Source of the DNA: Burhinus oedicnemus
Taxonomy: Eukaryota; Chordata; Aves; Charadriiformes; Burhinidae
DNA: 64,000 nt
Assembly: GCA_008921705.1 (NCBI GenBank)
Contig: VFFE01007738.1
Span: forward strand, 1,307,009-1,371,008
Direction of reading: 5' to 3'
In this document: positions 26,276 through 39,088 of the stretch, piece by piece
Numbering within the stretch: position 1 is the first letter of the stretch
Layout of the letters: every line of letters begins with the position of its first letter
The notes under the pieces: model-generated
What the model was told of the DNA's origin: nothing
What the model saw: only the letters and a program-made list of their open reading frames with translations
The model's database searches: none
Program-made: the position numbers and the translations under genes

Positions 26276-28689
26276 ACTTAAGCAGGCGTAGTAGCAATTC
26301 TTTCACCTCTGGATGCCAGGATGTCAGGCCTCAGTATCATTTGGCAACAGGTCTGGGCAGAGAAACCAAAGCATTTCTTAAATTCTTTGCTTTCCTCCAG
26401 TAATAGATGAATAAGCCTAAAATTAGTTAATTAATTATGAAAAAATCAGAATTGTCTGTCACTGTAAACTGTCTCAGGTAAGTTTGTGTGAAAAAAAAAA
26501 TGTCTCTGGTTCTAACGCAGTAAACTGAAAAATCTATTCACTTGCCTTCCCCATGGAGTATTTAAAAATGTCTCATACTGGGGTATATGTAAGAGAGGTA
26601 GACAGCAGCATATTTGAAATTACTGTACTCACAGCAACCCTATCACCTCTCCTATGCTTTCTATACACTATAAAATGCAAACTTTGGTTTTATTTACAAA
26701 ATGTCATTTTTTTATGTTATGAAAACTCCGGGAAATATGTTGAATTGCAGACAGTTTGTAAGAGAGAAACTTGCCATCTCCTTTGCCTCTGGCACTGTTT
26801 TGAAAAGTAATAGTAACAAAAGTTTATTGACTAAGCTGTTAGTAATACGTGGTTTGATATTAATCTGTATGAAAATGCTTTCATGGTTCCAGGTTGTCCT
26901 TCCCTGATATAAAAACCTTTTAGGTACCACTTCTAAAATTTGTTTCTCCATTGTATCAATACCATCTCATTTACATGCCTAGCATTCTTGAAATAATAGA
27001 AACATCCCAGTCAAGGAAAAAAAAATCAAAGTAAGCCCCATTTACTTGTGCTTAAACATGTCTCACAGTCTTGAAAAAGTTATTTTTGTCTCTTGGTAGG
27101 TGTGAAAATTAGAGGTATGTTGCCAATGGGTTGAATTATAGCATGGAGTGAAGATCACCGATTTTAATGTTTAAATATTCTCCAGTACTGCTTGGGAATA
27201 GCTGCTATATATCAATTATACACTGAGTAGGAAGTTTTAAGACAACTGGTACTGCTAGAAATTCTGCCTGTCAAATTTGTCATAGTTTATTTAATTACAA
27301 GTATGAAGAAGAAACAACCTAGTAGCTTTTCACAATCTCTCCCCCCTAGGGCAGATGGGTATTAAAGCCAATTCAGTCTGTTTCCTGATTGCTTCAGGCT
27401 ACAGAAAATTGTTCCCCAGGGAAGAGAAGTAAATCAGTTATGATCTTTAGTCTCTCGGAGGGAGATTAGAGCCACCACACTGGTGAAACAGCAGTAGGCT
27501 TCCTCTGTGTAACTGATTTCACCTTTAATCCTACCATTGATTGAATATTACTAAGAACGCTGCCATGCATTTTAAGGTCAAACCGATGATGAACACCCCA
27601 GGCAAAGGAAGTTATTTACACAAAAAAGTAAAGACAAGCCTTTACCTTTACTATTTCAAAAAAGCAGTAAAACATCTACTTTGGAAAAAAAAATGATTCC
27701 AATTTCAGCCATCAACCTTTCCCAAGTTTTTGTAAGGCTGCTTATCACAGTGGTATCTGAGTATCTTCCAGGTAATATGGAATAGTGAACTCTTTTGTGG
27801 TCTTCATTGAATCTCTCGCTCTTCTTTCTTTTCTGGGTAAAAGTTCTCCTTGATGGGAGGCTTTTATTCTTTATCTGTTGGTGTTAATTTCCTTTTAGGA
27901 TTAAGTAGAGGTAGGACAAAAAGTACTACTAAAGTTGCAAGGGTAATTTTATAATACAAAAAAGGTTTTCTAAAAAAAAAAAGGAATAAATTTACACCAG
28001 CTACTGCTGAATCTCCTCTCTTAGTCTGTCATTTTGCTTTTCATATCACAGCATGTTTTTTCATTAAGTCCTTTTTTTTTTTTTTATCAGTAAAAGAGAA
28101 TTCTTTGGTCTCTGCTGGATTGGAAAGCCCCAAATTTGCCTGACAGGACACCTTTGTATAGTTGTATGCAAAATCTGTGTGTATTAAAGCTGTTGAGAAT
28201 TACTGAGTATGATACTGTGGTAGGCTGTGAAAAACACAATGTCTTGATACAGCTGCGGGTGAGGTCTGGCACAAAAATGTTTTCTGTTTATCTTGTATTG
28301 CTGCTTATAAACTGTTCTGGTTGTTAAGAGTCTAATTTGCCTTCTAATATGGATGTACCAACCCCTGGATGGACAGTGAGGGTAATTTCTTCTGCCTTGG
28401 GTGTTTCTATAAGGCATGTAGAGCTGTTTATTTGACATCTTGCATGACACTTGATTAGGTCTGAAGACCTTAGTCTGCTGAGAACCTGTAAGTCTACCTG
28501 GGAAAGATAAATTTCACAGTTTTGTTACTCTTTCAGGATTTCATATATCCAGTTGTAACATGATTTGTTTCCAGGCCTTCACACTTGAAATGAAGCTCCC
28601 TGGTTTTCCATCATAGAGGTTTTCCTCTAGAGTGAGGACTTGTATTTAGATCCTGTGATTACGTGTTCCCGTCTCTGGAATGCAGGAGA
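26276..28689. other. A+T-rich non-coding stretch
   Basis: No gene or clear repeat was recognised. A run of 13 T lies at 28,073-28,085 and short A runs occur near 27,970. Frames are short on both strands. Confidence 0.5.
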
Positions 28690-28800
28690 TCTGATCTGTT
28701 GGGTGATCTTGAGCAAACCACAGGACTCCTGTTTCTCTTCCCAAGTGATATGTGTGCTGCCTACTTATACTGAAAGCTGTTGAGGGCATAAAATAGGAGC
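28690..28800 (+). mobile_element. MIR-like SINE relic
   Basis: The order of motifs follows the MIR consensus as I remember it: gtgatcttgagcaa matches GTGACCTTGGGCAA, then a ctgtttc piece, then ctgcctacttat and gttgagggcataaaat, matching the TACCTACCTCATAGGGTTG...ATTAAATG part. Four ordered matches make this the best of the three MIR-like segments. Confidence 0.5.
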
Positions 28801-31800
28801 CAGCTCTTAAAAGGACTTCAAAACATTGGAAATTATGCTAATGACATACTACAGATAATATAAAAGAGTAGGGCCTAGAGAGACGTGCAGGATAAATACC
28901 TGGATTGGTTGGAGAGAAATTATTGGACTCAACCAAAGTTGAGAAAATGCAGTAAATGAGAGGCAGCCTTGTTTTAAACCAGCTTTGTTACTGCTTACTT
29001 GTTAGGACAACGTCATGCTTTTCTCACGTGGTAACAACGTTTCTCAGGAGACCTTTGGCTGGTTTAGGTATCCCATCTCTCTGTACCTTAACACATCCTC
29101 CTGGTTTGTTTCTCTCTACCTAGGACGTATCTCACATGATACCACTTGATGCCGAATATCCTTTATCTGTAGGGTATGTCTGTGTCCTTTGTTGTCTTTT
29201 AATCCCACCATTATTACTCATCACATTGTGGGAATCCTGTCAGCTACTTCTGCGTGTGGGAACATGATTGCACTAACGCCAGCACTGGTATATGCTCAGC
29301 TTTGGCTGTGCCTCGCTGATAGCTGTCCTGATCAGGGCTTGTGCCCGAACTAGTCAGCAAGGGCCAGTGACCTTACTGGCTGCGGTCACGCCACGCCGAG
29401 TCCTGGCCAGGACTGCAAACTAGCAGCTGACTTGCAGGTCTGGGCCCATTTAAGACCTGCCACCCACACAGGAGCTTTTAGGGGAGAATCTAGAGAGATG
29501 GAGACCAAATGCGTGACTGTGTGCCTCCAAAAACAGTGATCAGCAGGCCTTCAGGGTCTCTCCAATACCATCAACTTTTCAGAGCGGTTATATCCCAGCC
29601 CATGGCAGCAGGTACTGCAATGCCTCTAAAAAGAGATGCAGAAAGGGTTGCCATGGAGGTCAGCGTTTTTGCTGCCCAGCGCAGACCAGAAGCCGATCCC
29701 TGGGTTCAGGCTGAGTCGAAGGGCACCCAACAAAGCTGGCGTTAACCTCAGGGGCGCTGGGTAGCAGATAAAGCCTGGGTCCTTTCTCCCCCTCACACAC
29801 TGGATTAGTTGGATTTGCCGGTTCACTTCGCCTAGTGCAAGCCTCAGGCCCCTTCCCCCTTCTCCAGCCTCCTGCTGGGCTGAGGTTTTAGACCAATTTC
29901 CTTGCTTGCACCCCCAGACTCTGCGAGGGACTGGGGGGTGCGGGGGGAGCAGGTCCTCGTGCCGCGGGCAGGCAGGTTTGTGCGGTGCCTTGCCAAGGAG
30001 GCGGCTGCAAAGCTCTGCAGTGCCACACCATTTTTTTGCAGCATTGACTATGGGAGGAGGGATGTGCTCTTCATACTACTGATGTTTTCCTGGCTTACTT
30101 CGTGCTTGTTCCTATTCCCAAGCATTTCTCTCGTTTAGCCACAAGGTGCCATCAGTAGACGCCTCTACACCACTATTAAATCCACTGGAAATAGGGAAAG
30201 CCGGGCAAAAAGTCCCTGATATTATGTAGAGGGAAAGGCTAATTAATGAAAACTGTAAGCAGAAGGAGATCAAAATATAAGGCAAAACACACCGAGGAAA
30301 GCCAGCTTCCACTGCGTGCACCTTGCCTGTTTTATGCTGTTGCCCTCACAACCTAATCAGCTCAGATTTTGATTTTTATTTTTAACCTGATTTTAATACT
30401 TAGTGCCCCTAATGACAGTGGCATCAAGCAGTGTCCGTGAAGCCTTGTATCCTATTACGTTTGCTGCTGTGAGAGGACAAATCAGAAGGGGTGGTCCCTG
30501 CCTCCGAGCGTTTCCCATCCCATCTGAGGGAGGAAGTACATCAAGAGGAAATAATTGGAAAAAGGAGAGCGGGAATAAAAGTTATAGGAAGAGTAAATTT
30601 TCTGGAGCATCTTTGTGATTCTGAGTTTGTCTGCCCCCTATCAGATGGCTGTTTCACATGGGCAGGTCCGGAGGAGAGATCTGACAAAGAGGTAACCGTG
30701 CATTTACAGAACAATTCTGGAAGGGGTCATGCTTGAAGAACAGCAAACAGGAAAGGTGGCCCAGGACACACTCGTAAGACCAGCAGCAGCTCTAGCGGAG
30801 ACAGGTGGTGTTTACAAAGCAGTACCAGACAAATATTTTCAAGTATGTGATGCATCTGCAGAGCGAGCAGTTATTTTCTTACAGGCGAAACTTTGCAAAT
30901 CAGGATGTAGGGCCTGGAAAAGCAGTTTATACTCACTGGGAAAGCAGAGGATATTAAAAGATTTTCCCAGCAAGCATCATTACATTTTTGCTGTGTGGCA
31001 AGATGGGTGGTAGGGGCTGATTCCCACTAGCCTGGAAAGGAACAGTCAGGATGAGAGTAGGTAACAGCGCACGTGGAAGAAGTTAGGAGGATAATGACGA
31101 TTTTGGAGGAGCTACGAAAGCAGAACACCAGTGCTAGAGCTATGAGGGGAATGGGAAATCTTGGGAGGAACGTGGGGCTATGACTGGAACTGGGACATGT
31201 CTTGCCGCCTTGGATCTGAGGAACTTCTAATTGCATTTCTGACTGCAATTACATTACTATGCAATACAGCGTAGTTTGTTTGCCGAGTTTCCTTTTTGGC
31301 TCCTTACAAATTGACCCATTTGCTTTACTTTGTGTGTTTTTAATTTTCCTTTGCAAAACATCCACACTTTGGGCTCATTTGGTAAATTAATATTAGTGTT
31401 TCAGTAAGGCTGCTATCAGCCCTTATTCTACACTAAATCTTTCCTACAGGTTTTTCTTTTTCCCTCCTCCTCTCTATGACTAATAGATATCATTTCAACA
31501 GTTTGACTAACTGCCGTGTTATAGAAAAGGCAGTAATTTATACTGATGTAATGGCTGTGATAAAAATCATTTGTGTGCTGATTTTATAAATTAGGTAGGA
31601 AATGTGAGTGCCTCTGAAAAATGAAGTGCTACCACATGAATTCCAGTGTTGTTAATGCTTCATACCTTTCTGCTTCATTAAACCAATTTCACGGGGAGAT
31701 GAGTTAGAGGAGGAAGCTGTGCTGCTTAAGAGACGCAACAATGGTTTATTGAAAGAAATGGGGATAAGATTAAATTAAGTGCTACTTGAGAAATATGGAA

Positions 31801-32978
31801 ATACAAAAATATTCAAGCTTATAGATGGTGAATTCAAAAATATGATAAGTTAGCTCTTTCATACCCAAAGAACGGTCTCATCATAATTGCATAGGCTGAA
31901 TTCACAGGCTACTAATTAATATTGAAGAGTTTCATAAACCACTCTTATAAATGAGTTAGAGAGCCCTAGAACTAATTTATAACTATTTCGTTTTGGAAAT
32001 CAAGACAACTTAAAATGCAGCTTTCAGTACATTCCTATCTTGGCGGTTAAATCCTTTGAAATTATTTCTGCCATATATTTTTAATTTATTTATTTATTTA
32101 TTATTTCACATATTTCATTTATCAGCTGAATTTAAAGGGAGGAATAAAAAAGGTGTAAGATTAAGAAGCCTTCAGTCTGGTAAGACTCATCTAATTTACG
32201 ATAATGATCCAGAGCAGCCTAAAATAACTTTCCTGACCACTTTTGATCTGAATTCAGCTGCATTGAAACCAATAAGTTTCAGTTACATTTATATGAGACT
32301 TTTTTTTCTGATCGAAGCTGTGGAAGACGTAACTTAAGAAAGAATGCATTTGTGTCCACAGAATGCCTTTAAGATCAGGTAAGATCTAAAACTAAGAGGC
32401 TAATTGATTTTTTTACCACTTCCATAAAATAGCTGCAACTATTTTTTCCCTTTCCCTTCTCTCCCTTGAGGACTAGAAGTTTTCATTCTCAAACAACTAA
32501 ACCCTATTTGTTCTGTGGATGGTGGAACATGTAAATACAAAGGGAGTCTTTCATTAAATAAGAGGCTTATGCATACACAAGTTTTAAAAAATGCATAGTT
32601 TCAAAGCACAACTGAGAGGCTGCCATTTTACCCCTGATTCACAATGAGAACTCTGTGTACAAGTGACCCAAGTACTGGGATTTGGTCCAGCTCTCAGATT
32701 AGCACAGAAAACACGTAGAGACATGGACGTCCCCCATCCCCCTCCCACTAATGATAATAGGAGCTCAAAATGTGCTCATCGGGAATGTGTGTAAGATCTT
32801 ATTGACAGAAGCATATGCATCGCTACCTTCTGCTTGGAGAGACCACATTTCTTCTCATGTGTGATGGGTGCATCACCTAACATTAGCACTATTGCACCAT
32901 TGACACTTGCTATCCATATGCTTTCATTTAAAATAAATCACTCTATGAAATAGCATAATGTGCCAGACAGCTTTAAGG
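28801..32978. other. Non-coding stretch including a G+C-rich patch
   Basis: The part at about 29,330-30,030 is noticeably richer in G+C and in CpG than its surroundings and contains ccgcgggcagg-like sequence. Several short frames are open on both strands there without recognisable domains. It could be a weak CpG island or an unannotated first exon. Elsewhere the sequence is A+T-rich, with a short (TTTA)n tract near 32,083-32,105. Confidence 0.5.
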
Positions 32979-33055
32979 CTGGATCTTGCCAAGTGCTCTC
33001 AGTTCCCAATGAGAGGTAATCAGAGCTGAGGACACTTAGCCCTTCTCTGGATCAG
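32979..33055. repeat. Palindromic ancient amniote repeat
   Basis: The left arm, starting ctggatcttgcc and continuing through aagtgctctcag, is answered by a right arm reading gctgaggacacttagc and ending ctggatcag, giving an imperfect inverted repeat around a short centre. Palindromic elements with tails of the type CAGGATC and CTCAG, centred on CCCATTGA-like sequence, are known to me from reptile and bird DNA. The family name is not certain. Confidence 0.5.
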
Positions 33056-36000
33056 TTCTAGTAGCAAGTATGTAATATTACAATGCAGCTCATTTCAATA
33101 CTGGCAAGGCTCTTCCTAACAAAGTGCTGGACACCATCCAGTCCCAGTGCTGCCGGATGACTTTAGCGGGATTTGGCACCTGATGGGATTGGTCTGTAAG
33201 ATGTAATTAGCGATTCAACTCATCCACAAGTGCAGCGCATAAGATTTATATCTTTCTTTCTTCCTTTCTTAAAAATCTGTTTGTTAAGGAAAGATGGAGA
33301 AAATAGAATAGAAATAAAAATAAAATTTCTGCTAGTGGAAAAATTCTGAGAGTTGAAAACCTTTGTCACCACGTATAACAAAAGGTAAAAATCTTGGAAT
33401 TTGGAATTGGTGAGATTTTCTAAAAATACATATATGTTTTCACCTTATAGAAATAACACATTTCAACAATTTTCCTGAAAAGCAGGAGGAACCTGTACAC
33501 CCCCATTAGGATTTTTACTATAGATGTATCAATTTACAAGGAAAAAGTGTGCTTTGAACTAGCCATAGTTACACAGGACCCATATGGCTTATCCTTTGAA
33601 TTACTCGTTCTGTGATGTTCTCCCTCCTAACTGTACCAGAATGTTTTCATTATACTGCAGCGATACTTGGACATCTTCTGTGCAATGATGTGGTGAGTTT
33701 TCAGAGGTTTGAGAATCAAATTTCTTTCTCTGTGTAAGTTTGTGCATGTCCATTTGGCAGACAATCGTTCCTTTCTCACTCCCTGCACCTATGTTCGGAG
33801 CGGAGCTGAGACTCGCACTGGACTCGGGGTGAGTTGCCGCCTTTGGGTGCTGTTAGTGGTGGTGTTTGCACTCACCCAGGCTGGCAGTGGTCAGACGTGC
33901 CTTTTTACTCCTGCTGGGCTCCTCTCAGTAGCGGTGAGGAGCTCTGCTTCTTCCTGGGAGAACTCAGTATGTTACAGCTCTGGGTTTATTTTTAAGATTT
34001 TGATTTCTTTCTCTCTTTGACCATGCATTCTATTTTATCCTTCTTTCTCTTTTGAATTGTTTCGTGTTTCTTTTTTTTTTTCTTTTTCTTTTTTTGTCTC
34101 TTATTCTTATCCTTTCCTTACTCTTTCACTTCCTGGTTACTTTTTCATCTCTGCTACTCTGTCTTCTATCCTGCACCGTGTCAAGTGAATGTAGCTTGTT
34201 TTGAGTTTGGGAATACAAATGCTTGCCACCTTCCCTTTGCTCTGCTCCAGGCATGTGTAAAGCAGCAGATAAGTGTTGACAGCATTTTGTCTTTGTACAT
34301 GTTGGGCTTACTGCGAGCATCGAGTGCACGTTGCAGAATAAATTTACATGCTGAATACTGCAGAAGAATTACATCAAAGATCTAATAATGAGTAACTGAA
34401 GCTGCCTACAGTTACCAAAGCATTTAGCTTAGTAAGACACTTATAAAAGGTAAACATATCTATGAAAAAAACCTGTATAGTTTGCCTGCATGGAGCCTTG
34501 AACTCTATTCTTTTTTGTAGCAATATGCACTTTGAATCACTCCATTAGAAAAAAATGAGAAGTAGAGTTTGTTTTACAGTGGCCACCAGATTTTGGCACA
34601 TGTTACGAGATATCTCACTCTTTTAAACCCTGAGTTAGTAGTGCAAGGAAGACAGTCTCACATCCTGGCGTTTTTCCTACACCCAGTTATATTGTTACCC
34701 TGGTTGGTTTAATCTGGAGGCTTTCTAGAGTGCAAATTCTGTATGGAAGAATTACATACCAGCTATTGTTAGAAACTACATACAGGTCTGTGGATCAGCT
34801 TTGGTGTGGAAATGTAATTAGTTTATATTAGAAACATTTTGGGGTTGCTTTTATATTTTAGATAATCTGTATTAATTTTAGATATTTAATGGTGGTGGGT
34901 AACTAGGCTCAGAAGTAAAACTTTGTAAAGAAGTATGACATTTCCAGGATTTGAGGCTCTTTTAGAGTAAAAATGAGATATTTGTTAATCTTAAAGGTGT
35001 ATTGATAGAGAAAAGCCATGGTAAAATTGAATATTAACCTTCTTTTAAAGGCAGACTTTGAGAAAATGAGCATAGCTTGAGTGATACAGGTAAACGCACA
35101 CTGTACTAGTGCTCTAGACTATGTCTGCGTTACTAGAGCTGGCAGCATAGCACTCTCCCAGAGCAGGCACAGGCTTCAGCTGCGCAGACTTGGTCAGTCT
35201 GCTACAAGTCTTCCTGCTTGTGCTCCCAAGTTTTCCTCCCAACGAAACCATGGCTTGGTAGCAGAAGGGACTTGGAGTATCCTTTATCTTGCTCTGATTT
35301 GGTTCTTCTCCCTCCTTACCAATTGCTCTCAGCTCTGCCAAGTTAATAGTTTGTGCAAAGGTGTAGGATCCAAAGTTCTGCTCTCTTACTCCCCGCCAAG
35401 CAGGTAGCAGCCAACCGCTTTCACATTAACGATTTCCGATCCTCAACACTACGAATGCAGACCAGCACAGCAGGAGGGATTGGTTTGTTTCGGACAGTGA
35501 AAATATGAGGGTTTGGTATGTTCAGACCATGGAAAATCTGGACACAATGAAGTGCTTTACTGGCTCATCTCTAGGTGAGTCTCATGCACATCTCCTGTAG
35601 AGTTACGAAATGAAACTCTCCAGAGTGCAAAACAAAAGTTTGAATAGTTATGTGGCAATGCTCATCAGCTGGCAAAAAATCATCTGCTTATTGATGCTGG
35701 ATGCTTCATGCTGTACACGGCACTTTCTGGAATGGTTTATTCACTCACTGAGCATTTTGAGCTTTGGAAGTGACTCATGAGCACAAATCCCAGTACATTT
35801 AGCCTTTTTCACTTTAGATTGTGTGTTTCCAACACCAAACATTTGTTGGATTTTCCTGTCAGAACAGCAATCTCTAAATGTGTAGATTCAGTGCCAGCAT
35901 CAGAACAGACTGATAAAATATCTTCTGTCTGCTATCAGGATGGGGCAAATTCCTTTATTTTGCTATTCCCTACTGAGATGCAAGTTCAGACTTTTGAAAG

Positions 36001-38539
36001 CAGTGTCTAAAGTTTAACACTTACTTTGACTTCACAGCCAAGATACTGGGCAGAAACTACAGGGCTCTTAGCGCAGCCTTTCCCCTTTAATGAAGTTGAG
36101 TAGAGCTTGGCCACAACCAGCTTTAGTTAGTCACTCACCACCCCTGCGCTTACCAGGCTGATGATGCTGCTGGTAAAGTAGATATAATGTTTACCTCACC
36201 GAAGTCTTACCAGGTTTCAATCATTTTTAAACAATACTGACAATACTTGGTTAGCAGAAATGTCAAGTAGTGGGTGGAACATACATAACAAGGAGCTATC
36301 ACAATATCTCAAGTAGAAAAGAAGGGAAAACATGAATACAATCATCAATACCATTTGAAGGCAGTAAGATGCCTGCCATTAAGTCCCACGGCCGCAGGAC
36401 TGGGTTTTCCAACCTTTCTTACTGTTGACATAAGTGTTTCTTTTATATTATGGACCTGAAAGATGTCAAGAGTGGACAAATAAAAAATACTACTGTCATA
36501 AATGTATATGACTCCAGAAAAGTGAGAGGAAAAGTTAGGCTGAAAACTCAAGAGTGCAGTAGGATAGCTTAACTGGTGACTGAGCAGAACTGGCCCCAAT
36601 AAATAGGCCCAATTAATACCATAAAAATCAATGCCTCTGTGTAGGACTTTTCACAAGAGATTGTTGCTCTTTGGCTGTAGAAGTGATGCTTTTCAGTTTT
36701 TCTGAAGGTGGTGGTCTTATTTTTCCTAAATGTTCCGTAGAAGAAAATCATGACGTGCAACAGTAATGACTTGTCCTGCCCTTACCCCTGTGTTCCCTTT
36801 CTGGTAGTGCTATGAGGAGAAATGCTGCACTTGAATGTCATGCGGTTTATGACTTAACAGTGTTGGGGATCTTTTTGGCATGACCAAATATATTCTAATG
36901 CCAGGAAAACATTTGCATGGAATAGTGGATTTTGGATCCTCTGTTGAAACATTCAGAAAAAGTGTTTTAAGTTATTTCTAACATCCAGCTTGTCTGTCTG
37001 TTGTGGAACTATAAATCTCCTTCCTTCCCTAAGAATTTCTAAATCAAGTTGTAGCCTATGTAGTCTGTTATATAGACCCTCATACACGAGATGTTTATGT
37101 TGGAAATAGTGCCAAAATATGACATCAGGAAGGTGTTGCTGTAATTAGTATTTTTGCTGAAGAAGAGGGGAAAGTATTCTTAGGTTTCTTCTTCCTTTTA
37201 TGGATAAGATATATAATAATATATTACCTCATGATAGCGTGATTCCAATGCAAATGGCAGAGACTGGTGGCTTATTAATAGGCCTCGCCTGTAGCAAACC
37301 TCCTTTCCCCGCTTCAGTTTGAAATTGATTATTTTAATACAGAATTCCTGAATGAAAGAGGTTCTTGGCCTTTTCCTGGGCTGTTGAATAATGTATGTGG
37401 GAGAAAGCAAATAGAAGCAGAGGGTCTCAGCTGCCGGAACAATGGGCTGCGCACAGAGCTGAGGGGGCACATTAGTTTATCATTGCCTTGTCAATCCTCA
37501 TAGGCTGGGAATCGTGGGATAGCCTGGAAAGAAGCAGCTGCTGAACGTGTGGTAAACTGACCGGGGCACTTTAGAGAGACGACTACATTTACACATCTGA
37601 AAACAAGATATTGATTTTCTCTACAAAGCTGGAGAGAAATAGTCATCCTGAAAACGTATCTAGATCCTGGCTTATTTGCAAAACTGTGGCGCTTTCTGGC
37701 TGTTCCAAGAGCTGGGAGCCTCCTCGTGATGGGGCTTGCAAATCTAAAAATAGTCTGCATAAACTTTGCTTTTCCTCTTAGTTGATTGACTGCCTTCCTA
37801 ATCCCTTTAGTGATTCATTACAAGTAAAATGTAAATGCAAGCAAGCTGGATTTGTAAGCGTTAACAAAAATATTTTCCCTAGATTAGTAGATTTTTTTAA
37901 AGGTAAAATATTTTTAAAGTTACATATTCCCTTTCTGTGGGCCAAATTGATCTTGAAGATAGACTTGTGTGATATTCCTGATATCACAGGCTCTTCCCTT
38001 ACTAATGGAACTAGAATTCACTTCTGAATACCATTTTTGGTTTATTTTACCTCCTCAGGCGGGATGTTTTCTTCATAGCTTTTGGAAGTGATAAAAATAA
38101 GAAAGTGAAACAATGAACAAAGTGAGATTATTAATTATTTTAAAGGATGAGAGATTTAAGGCAGAGAGATGAACACACATCTCCAGGTATAGTGATTACT
38201 ATTTTACTGAGAAGCTGATGTCTTGTCCAGGTTATCAGGATGCTGTTATGTGGCTGTGATCAGAATTTATGACTATTATTTTAGCTTTCAGAAATCCTAT
38301 CTATGACCCAGGATCTTCTCTGCTGGGTCCGTACAAGACCATGTTCACAGGGTGAATCACAACATGTTGAGAAGTTCCAATTGAAATAACGTGCCTGGTC
38401 AGAAAGGAAATATTTTTATCTATGTAGGTCTAATTGCAGATCCAGGTTCCCCATTGGTATAATGGATTGGTTTGTTGTCCTTATCTGTGCAGCTTGGGTG
38501 ACAATTACAAGCATGAAGACACTTAGCTTCATAAGCTGC
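33056..38539. other. Long non-coding stretch
   Basis: No gene was recognised. A T/C tract lies at 34,068-34,096. Around 35,522-35,574 a consensus-like start site (accATGG) is followed by 15 open codons up to a CTAG|GTGAGT donor, which could be a first coding exon or chance. The part at about 37.05-37.55 kb looks moderately complex and may be regulatory. No transposon was identified. Confidence 0.5.
34068..34096 (+). repeat. Polypyrimidine (T/C) tract
   Basis: About 29 bases of T with isolated C. Simple sequence. Confidence 0.85.
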
Positions 38540-38718
38540 TGTCTTGGTTTTGCCTGTCAAAACCCAGGTACCTCAGCACTTACCAGCAAGTGTAATTGTT
38601 GCATCTTAGCATACAGTATGTAGGTCTTGCAAGGGCTACACTTTGTAAAATAAACAACTTTATACTTTGATACTGAATATAATCAACAGTAGTCAAAAGC
38701 CCCTCCAAAACCAGGACA
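38540..38718. mobile_element. Possible LTR or short transposon remnant with inverted termini
   Basis: The segment begins TGTCTTGGTTTTG and ends CAAAACCAGGACA. These are inverted copies of each other with one mismatch in 13. Avian ERVL-type LTRs, as I recall them, start near TGTCCTGGTTT and end near AAACCAGGACA, beginning with TG and ending with CA as here. At 179 bp it is short for an LTR, so an internally deleted LTR or a small non-autonomous DNA transposon are both possible. No target-site duplication is visible. Confidence 0.35.
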
Positions 38719-39088
38719 AAATGGAGTCATTGTTTTGCCCAGGGTATTTTCAGACTATTACAGTGTTTGCCATCTGGATAGATGTAGGAAATTAGGCTCC
38801 TCATTGCTTTCCAGTCTGATACTGTGATGAGAGCAATAGAAGAACTACAACAGAACAAAAAGATTTTTCTGTATCTTTTTAAAGTCAGGGAAAGCATAAC
38901 ATCTTACCTGTGGTTTGACTCCTAAATTAGTGAGCTGTATCTCAATTTATTACAAAATATAATCATTTAAAATCAGATTTCTAAGTCTGGATCTGAGAAA
39001 ATGAATAAATGCTCATGTATTCTAATGTTCAGAGAAGCCAGAATCCTCCTGTTGATCTTAACGAGAATTCAGTGATTTTAAAAGGACA
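38719..39088. other. Short non-coding spacer before the CR1 copy
   Basis: Unique A+T-rich sequence between the inverted-terminus element and the CR1 body. Nothing recognisable. Confidence 0.5.
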
